DNA from: Arachis hypogaea
Taxonomy: Eukaryota > Streptophyta > Magnoliopsida > Fabales > Fabaceae
Reading direction: 5' to 3'
Length of the DNA: 64,000 nt
NCBI RefSeq assembly: GCF_003086295.3
Contig: NC_092055.1
Location: 122,489,484 to 122,553,483 of the forward strand
The stretch's first letter is position 1, and the number at the start of each line of letters is the position of its first letter. The notes under the pieces are model-generated. The model saw only the letters and a program-made list of their open reading frames with translations. It made no database searches and had not been told where the DNA came from. Positions 10,715-20,430 of the stretch are shown one piece after another. A program made the position numbers and the translations under genes.

Positions 10715-11767
10715 ATGACCAATTCCATGACTAAGTGGAAGGGTTTAACCAAACCCTCTGCGCTTAGTTATAATCGTATGTCTGCTCCTGATCTAGCCCT
10801 TGAAGAACGGGAACTAGGTTTTGTCAGCTTCAATGCCAATAATGTCTATGAATGGAACATAGATGGCAAAACCGAATACAACATCATGAGTATGTTTCAG
10901 CATATGACCATGGTAGGGACAGCCTATCAAGCTGCTCATGACACCTCTGAGGAAGCAATAGCCAATGTTATTATTTCTGGATTCTCTGGTCAACTCAAAG
11001 GTTGGTGGGATAACTACCTTTCTGATGACCAAAAACAATCAATCTTTTCTGCCATAAAGGTTAACGATCAAAATGAACCCATCCTTGGAGATGATGGAGA
11101 ACCTATCCCTGATGCGGTTAATACCTTAATCTTTACTATAGCAAGCCACTTCATAGGGGATCCATCTCTTTGGAAAGATCGTTCTGCTGAATTACTTTCC
11201 AATCTCAGATGCAAAACCTTGTCTGATTTTAGATGGTATAAAGACACCTTTCTTACTAGGGTCTATACCAGAGAAGACAGTCAACAGCCCTTCTGGAAGA
11301 AAAAATTCCTAGCCGGACTTCCCAAATCCCTGGGAGATAAAGTAAGGGACAAAATTCGTAGCTTAACTCCGGATGGGATAATTCCCTATGATGCGTTAAG
11401 TTATGGTCAAATTATTTCTTTCATCTAAAAGGTTGCCCTAAAGATCTGTCAAGATGATAAGATCCAACGGCAACTTGCTCGTGAGAAAAAACAAAATCGT
11501 ATCAATTTGGGAACTTTCTGTGAACAATTTGGTCTTCCTGCTTGTCATCCAAGGAAAACTAAAAGATCATCCAATCAAAAAGTTTTTAAATCTTATCCTG
11601 AAAAGAATTTTAGAAGACCAAGGAAAAGTTTTCAAAGAACCTAGAATAAAAAAGGTTTCCAAAAGAATTTTCAAAAGTATCCTCAGAAAAACCCCATTAT
11701 TTGCTATACATGTAAAAAACCAGGACATGTTAGCAAATACTGTAGGTTAAAAGGAAAGATTAATAAT
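10715..11767 (+). pseudogene. Endogenous caulimovirid coat protein with zinc knuckle
   Basis: The core frame 10715-11428 (237 codons) has the caulimovirid coat pattern: WNIDGKTEYNI, GFSGQLKGWWDNYL, a SHFIGDPSLW block, LRCKTLSDFRWYKDTFL and FLAGLPKSLGDKV. A TAA at 11426-11428 and a TAG at 11642-11644 interrupt the same frame. After them comes a basic region, then a retroviral-type zinc knuckle CX2CX4HX4C at 11702-11743 (CYTCKKPGHVSKYC), which binds nucleic acid during packaging. The order core, basic region, knuckle is that of a caulimovirid coat protein. The copy is disabled by at least two stops. Confidence 0.88.
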
Positions 11768-12115
11768 TTGAACCTTGATCCTCAGATTGAGGAACAGATT
11801 AACAATCTTTTAATTGAAAGTTCAGATGACGAATCTGGACCAGAATCCTCTGATGATATCAATAATATCCAAGTTGATGATATTGAATCATCCTCAGATT
11901 CCGATGTTAAGCAAATTAATATTTTATCCAAACATCAAGATCTCTTATTTGATGCTATAGAGGCTATTGAAGATCAAGAACAAAAGAAAGACTTTCTTTT
12001 GAAATTAAAAAAATCTTTACAAAAAGAAAAAAACCCAAAAACCTTGTCCTTAGTAATAAATATGATGTCAAACACATTTTCAAAAAATTCGAAAAACAAG
12101 TTATTCGTCCCATAA
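11768..12115 (+). pseudogene. Acidic segment after coat protein
   Basis: 115 codons in the same frame as the coat core, directly after the zinc knuckle. Very acidic (SSDDESGPESSDD, then DDIESSSDSD), ending in a Lys-rich stretch. Acidic tails near the coat protein are usual in caulimovirids. It stops at 12113-12115; a coiled-coil-like stretch (LHTEVNNLKREIQDIKRN) follows in a neighbouring frame up to 12214. Confidence 0.65.
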
Positions 12116-12213
12116 CCATTCAGAATCTCCACACTGAGGTCAACAACCTCAAAAGGGAAATCCAAGATATCAAAAGAAATCAAGACAATCATCAACTCAT
12201 TCTTTCGCAATTA

Positions 12214-12616
12214 ATGCAACAAGAAGGGTCTCATGATGAAGAACTTGATCCTTTTTTAAACCAAATTGAATTTTCTAAAAAACAAGAAAATAGAATTTCT
12301 AACGACAATGACGGAAAAGAAATCTTGAGAATAATAAATGTGTTCTCTTTTATGAAACATCGTGTTAATATCCAAATTGTCGTTAAAGATTTGTTCTTGA
12401 AACCATCGCACTCTTTGACTCAAGTGCAGATCAAATTGTATTAAAGAAGGTCTGATCCCCACAAAGTATTTTGAGAAAACTACTGAACGTCTTAGCTCGA
12501 TAACGGGTGAAAGACTAAATATCAAATTCAAATTCACCGATGCTTTTGTTGAAAAAGGTAATCTTAGGATTCTAACTAAATTCATCATAGCAAAGGATAT
12601 AAAAAATGATGTAGTC
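12214..12616 (+). pseudogene. Caulimovirid aspartic protease remnant
   Basis: The retropepsin position between coat protein and RT. The active-site motif reads D-S-S-A (Asp codon 12417-12419) where D-S/T-G-A is expected. The region needs at least two frames to follow (12214-12444, then another frame to 12616), ending at a VVLGTPF block, the usual protease C-terminal motif. Both the altered active site and the frame changes point to inactivity. Confidence 0.65.
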
Positions 12617-13537
12617 TTGGGGACACCTTTTATAATCCTTTTGTTTCCCTACCTAGCAGATTTTCCTGGACTTACCTCTTTTGTGGGAGGACAGGTAACT
12701 TTCTTTGAATTCCTAGATTCACCAAACCAGAAATCTCTCAACTTAATCGAATCCAAAACCAAACGGATTTGTTTTTTGAAAGAAGAAATCTCTTTTAAAA
12801 CCCTTGAATCACAACTTTCTCAACCAAGGATTCAAGATAAAATCAAAATTCTTTCAAACCAAATTGAAAAGTCTATTTGTTCTGATCTGCCTCATGCCTT
12901 CTGGAATAGGAAAGAACACATTGTTAATCTTCCCTACGAAAAAGGTTTCAAAGAATCAAAAATCCCTACAGAAGCCCGCCCCATTCAAATGAATGAGCAG
13001 CTTTTGCAGCATTGTCAAAAAGAAATTAAAGATCTTTTGGATAAGGGATTAATTCACCCTAGCAAGAGTCCTTGGTCTTGCTCAGCCTTTTATGTCAATA
13101 AGCAAGCTGAGATAGAACAAGGAACTCCTAGGCTTGTCATCAATTACAAACTGTTGAATCAAGCTTTACAGTGGATTCGTTATCCTATCCCAAACAAAAA
13201 GGATTTACTCAATAGGTTAAATTCAGCAAATATCTTTTCAAAATTTGATATGAAATCTGGTTTTTGGCAAATCCAGATTAAAGAATCTGATAGATACAAA
13301 ACTGCATTTACAGTCCCATTCGGTCAATATGAATGGAATGTAATGCCGTTTGGTCTGAAAAATGCCCCATCGGAATTTCAAAAAATAATGAACGATATTT
13401 TTAACCCATATTCAAACTTTGCAATTGTTTACATAGATGATGTCTTAATCTTCTCTCAAACTTTAGAAGAACATTTCAAACATGTTAAAACTTTTATGTA
13501 CATCATCCAGAAAAACGGACTTGTGGTTTCAAAATAA
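12617..13537 (+). pseudogene. Endogenous caulimovirid reverse transcriptase
   Basis: 306 open codons. RT blocks are in order: ALPYEKG-like entry (VNLPYEKGF), LIHPSKSPWSCSAFYV, PRLVINYKLLN, FSKFDMKSGFWQIQI, FTVPFGQYEWNVMPFGLKNAP, and the catalytic YIDDVLIFS near 13430-13450. The YIDD box and FGQYEWNVMPFGLKNAP are typical of Caulimoviridae rather than Ty3/gypsy (compare the FFDD box of the element at 1402-2430). The frame closes at 13535-13537 in the connection region, then resumes in the same frame at 13580. The enzyme would copy pregenomic RNA into DNA. Confidence 0.93.
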
Positions 13538-13579
13538 AAAGTTGTCTTTTTCCAAACAAAAATTTGATTTATTGGTCAT

Positions 13580-14269
13580 ATGATTTCCCAAGGAACAATA
13601 ACCCCAATTGAAAGATCAATTTTGTTTGCAAAAAAGTTCCCAGACTATAACCTTGACAAACCTCAACTCCAGAGGTTCCTAGGATGCCTTAATTATGTCT
13701 CGGACTTCATCACAAATCTTAACAATCTCATTAAGCCTCTTTATGATAGGCTTAAGAAAAATCCTCCACCATGGACGGACAAACATTCTGATATCATCAG
13801 ATTTCTTAAAACCAAAGTTCGCAATCTTCCTTGCCTTTACCTACCTATTCCTTATGCATTCAAAACTGTTGAAGCAGATGCATCTAATTTAGGATATGGT
13901 GGTATCTTAAAACAAAAATTGCATGATAAAGAATGTATCATTGGATTTATATCCAAACATTGGAATAGTACTCAACAAAGCTATTCCACTATCAAAAAGG
14001 AAATTTTAGCCATTGTTTTATACATCACAAAATTTCAATCTAACTTACTCAATCAAAAATTTTTAGTCTGAGTTGATTGCAAATTGGCTAAAAAAATTTT
14101 ACAAAATGATGTTAAAAATCTTGCATCAAAACAAGTGTTTGCCAGATGGCAAGCTATATTAAGAGTTTTTTATTTTGATATTGAGCACATCAAGGGCAAC
14201 TCAAACTCTCTCCCTGACTTTCTCACACGTGAATATTTGCAGGGAGACAAGCAAAGAGACGATGCCTAA
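13580..14269 (+). pseudogene. Endogenous caulimovirid RT connection and RNase H
   Basis: Two open pieces in one frame (13580-14071 and 14084-14269), separated by TGA at 14069-14071. The first has QRFLGCLNYVSDFI (RT thumb/connection) and VEADASNLGYGGIL (first RNase H Asp), then HWNSTQQSYSTIKKEILAI (catalytic Glu). The second has VDCKLAKK and the C-terminal NSLPDFLTR. The downstream ORF starts at 14262 and overlaps the last codons in another frame, which is a compact viral arrangement. From 13776 on, it is duplicated in inverted orientation at 7639-9293. Confidence 0.9.
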
Positions 14270-15470
14270 AAAGGCAACATTAGCCTCAGTAAGAGGCAGA
14301 GGCGTTCGCCTAGCCCTACCAGGGCCAACCAGAAAATCAGGTTCAAGCACCCCAACTGGGTCATCTACCCAACAATCTACCCAACAATCTACCCAACAAC
14401 CCTATAAAAATCCAGCCCAACAACCCATTGAACCAGCAATCAATCAAGCCAAGCAGACTAAGGTAGACTACGCCTTCCCAATCGAAACCCTCTTGGCCTT
14501 ACAAGACCAGGGCCTCACCAAACTTAACAAAAAATCTTGGGCTGACATTTGTAGTGAGTCAGATGAAGAAATTGACTTAGTTGAACTAATATCCCAAGTA
14601 GCCAACCAAAAAACAATAGTACAGAAACCAAGAGAAAAGGCCATTGTCCTAACACCCCAAATATCCACAATTACTACCAAAACACAAAAAACCCAAGCCA
14701 ATTACACATCCACAAACAAATACTCAAACATTATCGAAATGGAGCCTGAATTTTGGGATAACTCACCAAACAAAGTCATCCCAAAAATCTTTCCTACTGG
14801 ATTCCATTTCAAGCCATTTGCACCCAATAAAACACGCTAATTTTATGAATTCATTTTAATAGATACTGACTCAGTATCTATTAAACATTACAAGAACAAA
14901 ACCAATCCTGACTTCATAACCCATTCAACAATCCAAATCCTCAAAGTTTTAACCCCAAAGCAATTTGGGAACAATCTAAACAAAACCCAAAAGTTTTCTC
15001 AAAATTATGACCCAATAGGTTTTAATTATTGGGACTACATGGAAGCCTGGACTAAAGTATTTTGGTTTTAAAATACTCAGTACGGACATTCATGGTTAAT
15101 ATATTTTAAAATAAAATCAAATTATGTTTTTCCAAATTGGTTCTACCAATGGTGGGACTTCTTTGGACCAATCCCAGAAATTCTACCCTCACCTACCGAT
15201 GAAGGGTGTAAACTTTTTCAATCAAAATTTGACATTTAGGAAACTTGTGTTCCTGTAATGTTAAAATTTTTCTCAATCTTTTCATTGGCATGGGTATTCT
15301 CCTGGCAATACAAATATACAAAACTAGACCACCCTCAATCATTTCCAATCTTACAGAGGCATGGTTATGTGAAATGGTGGTCTCAATTTGATTCATCAAT
15401 GGCCTATCCAGAAAGGTCAGAGAATGGTTCAGAACCAATCCTAATACTCAGAAGATTTCAGATCCAGAAA
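13776..15470 (+). repeat. Right arm of viral inverted repeat
   Basis: Plus-strand partner of 7639-9293. It starts inside the RT-RNase H gene at CGGACAAACATTC and ends after GATCCAGAAA. One visible difference is an expanded short repeat of ACAATCTACCC near 14365-14400 that is shorter in the left arm. Confidence 0.9.
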
Positions 15471-15515
15471 CCGCTTCATTTCTTAATCAAAAGGCTCAAA
15501 TCCAGGCAGCCCTAG
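14262..15515 (+). pseudogene. Endogenous caulimovirid downstream ORF (right-arm copy)
   Basis: Begins at the ATG at 14262 (MPKKATLASVRGRG), overlapping the RNase H end. The first part is basic and Ser/Thr/Gln-rich with a short repeated TQQS stretch, followed by LTKLNKKSWADICSESDEEID. A TAA at 14838-14840 interrupts it. The second part (about 14841-15515, further stops near 15069 and 15237) keeps the aromatic block FYQWWDFFGPIPEILP and FSLAWVFSWQYKYT. Downstream ORFs in caulimovirids can encode a translation transactivator/inclusion protein; I see no motif that proves this here. A Glu/Lys-rich tail continues to about 15670. Confidence 0.7.
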
Positions 15516-15784
15516 CAGCCTCACAATCAAAAGAATCAATCAAAGGAAAGCTTCAACAAATCCTTCGCTTACTTCAAGAAGATGAAAATCCTCATCTAAA
15601 GAAGAATGCGATGAACAAGATCAAGATAGACAAACTGAAGAAGATTGTTTCGAAGTTTTCCTAGGAGAAGATTAAAATCGAAAATGTAATTCCCAAAACA
15701 ATTTAGGGAACTTTGTGAAACCGGTACTATAGCTATAGTTCAGGTCATACCAACCGACACTGTAGAAACAGTAGAATCTTCAAT

Positions 15785-15791
15785 TATAAAA
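15785..15791 (+). promoter_or_regulatory. TATA box of viral pregenomic RNA promoter
   Basis: TATAAAA followed by GGAAGCC, about 110 bp after the last coding remnant. This is the layout of the caulimovirid 35S-type promoter just upstream of the terminal redundancy. Activity is not shown by the sequence. Confidence 0.6.
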
Positions 15792-15929
15792 GGAAGCCTC
15801 GCTGTCATTGTAAGGCACCCTTCAGTTTACCCAATCATAGAGAGAAGTTAGAGAGAGAAGATCTGAATGTTCTCTTGTAAGCTCTTCAGCTCCTATTCTT
15901 TTCTCTTCTTGTTTTCAATCAATTTTCTT

Positions 15930-15935
15930 AATAAA
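15930..15935 (+). terminator. Viral poly(A) signal AATAAA
   Basis: AATAAA lies 145 bp downstream of the TATA box, in a pyrimidine-rich context. Caulimovirid poly(A) signals sit just after the transcript start so that the RNA is terminally redundant. The distance fits this. Confidence 0.55.
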
Positions 15936-16166
15936 TATTTATCCAGTTCCTCATTTTTGTGTTTTCCACATTTAGCTTTCTGCATCTGCATCTGCATATG
16001 CGGGCGGACTACCGCCACATCTAACCTCATACTAACCTGCATATGCATGCAGACTACCGCCGCATCTAACTTTATATTTACTTCATTGTTCTTGCATCTA
16101 TCATACTGCATTCATACTGACTTTTACGCCTTCTTCCCCTTTCCCTCCTTGATCCACTTCGGGGAT

Positions 16167-16170
<4 letters not shown>
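15936..16170 (+). other. Probable viral leader remnant
   Basis: Pyrimidine-rich, with near-repeats CTGCATATGC...GACTACCGCC (15990-16015 and 16037-16054). It follows the promoter and poly(A) signal and ends at the (AT)n tract. An uninterrupted 127-codon ORF at 15867-16250 crosses into the AT tract and is not a gene. Confidence 0.4.

Positions 16171-16221
<51 letters not shown>
16171..16221. repeat. (AT)n microsatellite at the viral end
   Basis: About 25 AT dinucleotides immediately after the viral leader remnant. Pararetroviral insertions in plants have been reported at AT/TA dinucleotide repeats, so this may mark the integration site. Confidence 0.9.
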
Positions 16222-16225
<4 letters not shown>

Positions 16226-16990
16226 AAAACATAATTATAGTCTAATATAAACTTTAAAATATTGTCTAAAGTAAAAATATTACATAAACCACAATGTTAT
16301 AATCTCTTTCAAATACAAACTCAAAAGTCAAATTATAAAAAAAACTCAACCATAAATTGCCATATGATAAACTATTCAAGATTATTCACAATCCTACACC
16401 ACAAAGTAATGAAAAATCAGAGTTCACGGATTGACTAACAACAATGACATTTAAAATAAATACCTAGAAGAGAGCAGACTGAGCAGTGAACACACAGGGG
16501 GACAAGGCACGACTGGAGGGGCTTACACGGCTGAAGGGGAGGAGCATGGTGGAATAGAGTTGGCACTGGCAGGACAGTGCTACGTGAGGGAGGTAGGAGG
16601 TGAGACCAATTGTAGCAACAACAATGGCTACGCGATGAAGGCAGCATCCAGAGGTTGCGATGGCAACTGTAGCAGGGTGGTGGCTGGACGGAAGTGAGGG
16701 AGTGAGGGAGGAGATCGATGAGAGGAAGGAGATGGAGAATGAGACTGTGAGATAGACGAGGCACGAGGGTGTTATTGAGCGTTTTGGACTTTGGTTGTTT
16801 GGTTAGGGTTCCTTTTCTCTAAATCAAACAGCGGGATTTTGGACTTTTGGGAGAAAATCGGCCGGATCTCAGTTCGGTTTGACCGACTGACTGTGGTTTC
16901 TGAATCTTCCAGTTATAGTATCTAACTGATTCGTTGTTTCCACCTGTTTACGGTTCAATCGGCCGGTTTGAACTGATTTTCAAGACCTTG
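16222..16990. mobile_element. Right flank of the candidate hAT-like element
   Basis: Purine-rich low-complexity stretch (16430-16770), then a GGTTAGGGTTCC...CGGTTTGACCGACTG region of the type common in hAT-like MITE subtermini, ending at AGACCTTG (16990). The minus-strand ORF at 16435-16764 is a low-complexity artefact. No transposase seen. Confidence 0.4.
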
Positions 16991-17057
16991 CATTACAGTA
17001 ATAACTAGATGAGAATATCTGTATATTTATACAAACTTACCTCTTTATCTTATAATT

Positions 17058-17061
<4 letters not shown>

Positions 17062-17094
<33 letters not shown>
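17062..17094. repeat. (AT)n microsatellite
   Basis: About 16 AT units, shortly before the (AAT)n tract. Confidence 0.9.
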
Positions 17095-17096
<2 letters not shown>

Positions 17097-17112
17097 GTTT
17101 AATATTGTTGAC

Positions 17113-17220
<108 letters not shown>

Positions 17221-17329
17221 TTATGAATTCAGGTGTGAAGTATACTTGAACTTAACATATGTTTAATTATTCATGTACTTAATTTAACTACATTTTTCTA
17301 TTGATACTTTAAATATTTCTAATAGTATG

Positions 17330-18835
17330 TGATGGGTGGAAAAATGCCGGTTAAGAATTTCTTATAAAAACAACGTTGCAAGTACAGTTTTAATCGATGA
17401 AATTTCCACTATCAATTTAAATTGTGTCACAATTAATAAAAATAAATATCCGGGAGTAGAATCCCGGGTCGTTTCCCTAAGAGTTGACACAAGGTGCAAT
17501 TTATTGGCTAGGATTTTTCTGAGTAATTTTAGCATTGGAGAGCGGGAAAATAAATGGCTAGAAATTAAAGCAATAAATAATAACAAGAGGTGTTATGTAT
17601 TTGAAATTAAAGGCCTTGGTCAGGAAAGAAAATTGGGGTTTCTATCCATGTTGTCTTTCCCAAGTAGAATAGTAAATGTTTATTGGTTTCACTTAGTTAT
17701 TCTCTAACAATTGAAGGAAAGTCAAGTGGCTTCACTAACTCTAGCTCACAAATCCTAGTCACTTCGTGGGGAAGGACTAGAGTTGGTGAGAGTTGAGTTA
17801 GCCAGCAATTCCCAATTACAGATAATACTTGAGTATCACAACTCAAAGAATCCCAATTAATCAACCCCTAAGCCAAGTTGGAATGTCTACTCCATTAACA
17901 TGAATGCCATTTTCATAAAATCATAATAGGAGTAAATAAAAGACATGATAACTATGAAAAATTAATTAAATTAAAATTAGCACGAACAATAATTAAAACG
18001 ACTCAAACAAGCAATAAAAATAAATATAAAAATACTTCAATGCATTAATAAAATTAAAAAATAACAAGATCCAAACATGAACTCTAAGCAATTAAATGGA
18101 AAAGAGTAATTGAGTTATAGGAGAAACAAACTATAAGGATGATGACTTCAATTGAAGGTAGTAGCAGCTCTCTCAAAATTTAATTCAAAAGCAAAACTAA
18201 ACATTAAAACCCTAAAGAAAAGTCGGTGTTTTTCTCTCTAGAATTCAAAACTAAAACTAAACTAAAGTGAAAAGTGTAAGTGTGTCAGTCTCAGCTCCAT
18301 CCCTGCCTCTAGTATGTGTTTTTGGGCTTGGATCTGGGTCCAAATCAGCTCAGAAATCGCCCCCAGCGAGTTTTGTTAAGTGCAACACGTGACGTTCTGT
18401 CATGCGTATGCGCCGGCCACGCATACGCGTCACTGAACCTTGCATCCACGCACGCGTACGCATCAGTCACGCGTATGCGCTGCTGAACGACGCTCCTGGT
18501 CACGCGCATGCGTCAGCCATGCATGCGCGTCACTCCTCGCTTCTCAAATCTTCAATTTCTTGTGCTCCTTCCACTTTGACATGCTTCATCTTGATCCTTT
18601 AAGCCATCTATGCCCTGTAAACCTAAAAACACTTAACAAACACATCACGGCATCGAATGGGAATAAAGGAGAATTAAAAATTAATAATTTTAAGGCCTAG
18701 AAAATATGTTTTCATTCATAGCACAATATTGGGAATGAAACTTAAAAACATGCAATTTACATGAATAAGTGTGAGAATAGTTGATAAAACCCACTCAATT
18801 CAGTTCAAAATATATCATAAAATAATGGTTCATCA
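17330..18835 (-). mobile_element. Solo LTR (copy 1) with GTATG target duplication
   Basis: Starts TGATGGGTGG and ends GGTTCATCA on the plus strand; TGATG...CATCA are the inverted ends. GTATG occurs at 17325-17329 and 18836-18840, a perfect 5-bp duplication. There is no internal domain, so it is a solo LTR or short non-coding LTR-derived element. Element orientation is uncertain; I favour minus by analogy with legume LTRs starting TGATGA. A GC-rich patch (18400-18535) repeats CACGCGTACGC-like words. Small ORFs across it are composition artefacts. Confidence 0.8.
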
Positions 18836-18840
18836 GTATG

Positions 18841-19912
18841 TTTGATAATTTAGTTTTCATGTTAGTACACATATTGAAATGGCTTAAAAATTAAAAATAA
18901 TTGAAATGATGGTTTATTTTTGAAACACAAATAAATAAATTAAATAAACACTATTTTGATACTAACATTTTGTAGCAGTGATGCAATACGTTTTTTCTTT
19001 AGTTTGTTAATATAGAAATAAAATAAATGCACAATTAATTAATTATAATTAAATTTTTATATAGATTTTACAAGTATTTCGTATATAAATAGTATTTTCA
19101 TATGGATAGATTTTGTATATAAATTTTTAAATTTTTTTCTAATAAAATAAGTTTGAGAAAATAAATAAATTTAATAACTTTATAAATAAGTAATCTTTAA
19201 ATAATATTAGTCAATTTTAATATTGATTTTGTTCATATAATAACAACCTATTTTCTTAATCTTATTTTTTAATTTAAATTTATTTATTTTATACATTTTA
19301 CATGTTAAATAACGTAGAATATTTTATTTTTTAAAATTTATTTTTAATTTTAATATTAAAATTATAATTTTAAAAATTAAAATATAAAATTAATTTTTTA
19401 AACTCAATAGAAAAGTGGTAGAATCTATTGAGTCGCTAGTAAAAAGATAAAGCCAATTAAGTGTGTTACATATCTAATTAATTCGTTTAAAAAAACTAAT
19501 AACAAAAATAGAAGAATTAGTATTGATTATTTTCCACACAATACATTTATATATTTTATTACCGACTAAATTTGAACCAAATAGAAAATAAAGCCAAATA
19601 TTCATGTTCACTTTTATCATATGTCGATGATATTATAATTGTTCTTGCAAAAGACAAATAAATTTAATCAAAAAATGCATATAAAAATATTGATATAATT
19701 TTTAACAAATTTTTTATTGAAATATGTTAATTTACTATATTTAAAATATAGTATTTAGAATAATTATATTATTTTAATTAATATATATTATTTAAAAGAA
19801 CATTTAAAATTTATTATTTTGTATTAAAAGTATTAATAAAAATAATTTATTAGTTTTTCTTAAAATAACATTTTCTTTTCTTTTTCATAGAAGAAAGAAG
19901 TACTCTTAATTA
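18841..19912. other. AT-rich spacer of A copy 1
   Basis: Non-coding A/T-rich sequence between the solo LTR and the fold-back MITE. Copies 2 and 3 (32593-33846 and 46463-47617) have an extra block of about 100-150 bp with TTTGTCAAAACT...TACATGATATATA that copy 1 lacks. Copy 2 also has an (AT)n tract at 33454-33489. Confidence 0.6.
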
Positions 19913-19921
19913 TATATTAAA

Positions 19922-20073
19922 GGAAAATTTTCAAGTATACCGGTACATCGGTATTTCAGTAATTTATTAGCAGTTGATCTTAATTATAAAAATATATATA
20001 TAATATATATAATTAAGATCAACGGTTAAAAATTACTGAAATACCGGTGTACTGTTATACTTGAAAGTTTTTC
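19922..20073. mobile_element. Fold-back MITE, Mutator-like (copy 1)
   Basis: 152 bp, almost a single hairpin. The left half GGAAAATTTTCAAGTATACC...TTGATCTTAATTATA is mirrored by the right half ending TATACTTGAAAGTTTTTC. Flanked by TATATTAAA at 19913-19921 and 20074-20082, a perfect 9-bp target duplication. Confidence 0.85.
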
Positions 20074-20430
20074 TATATTAAATAGAATAATTATTTAATT
20101 TTATATCTGTAATATTTTATATTAATTAGCTTCAAGTTTTAATAACTTTTTGAATAAATTAATAACAACTTCATGCGAATAATTGTTTAAATATAATTTC
20201 ATTTTAATTTTTGATTATGTTACCCACTTACGTGAACGTTGAGGATAATCTGAAATAAAAAAGAATGAACTTGTTGTAACTGCCATGTATTCTATGCTTT
20301 AACTGCGTGTGCTTCGTGTAACTGTCGCTCGTTCTTAGTGGGCAGCATCATTATTCTGCATACATAAGAACCCCTTAATCATGAAAAATATTTTCATTCC
20401 CGTTGATAATTGACTATTACCCTCTTAAAA

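Larger units (their letters stand above)
7539..16990. mobile_element. Candidate hAT-like element carrying the endogenous virus
   Basis: The left end CAAGGTCTGAAGCTGAACCGG and the inverted right end CAAGGTCTTGAAAATCAGTT share the terminal CAAGGTCT. Both have subterminal CCGGTT/GGTTCAA words. Flanking 8-mers are CATTATAG (7531-7538) and CATTACAG (16991-16998), differing at one base. An 8-bp duplication is the hAT hallmark. No transposase is visible; the interior is mostly viral sequence, so the host element would originally have been short and non-autonomous. The short TIR makes this an inference. Confidence 0.45.

Noticed and set aside
15867..16250. 127-codon plus-strand ORF
   Set aside because: It runs through the viral leader into an (AT)n tract, giving alternating Ile-Tyr; not a gene.
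16435..16764. 109-codon minus-strand ORF
   Set aside because: Low-complexity Pro/Ser/Cys/His content from a purine-rich strand; no motif, no splice or start context.
18402..18700. Small ORFs rich in His, Arg and Ala in the solo LTRs (also near 32210 and 46030)
   Set aside because: They are products of the CACGCGTACGC-like repeats, change frame between copies and have no domain.
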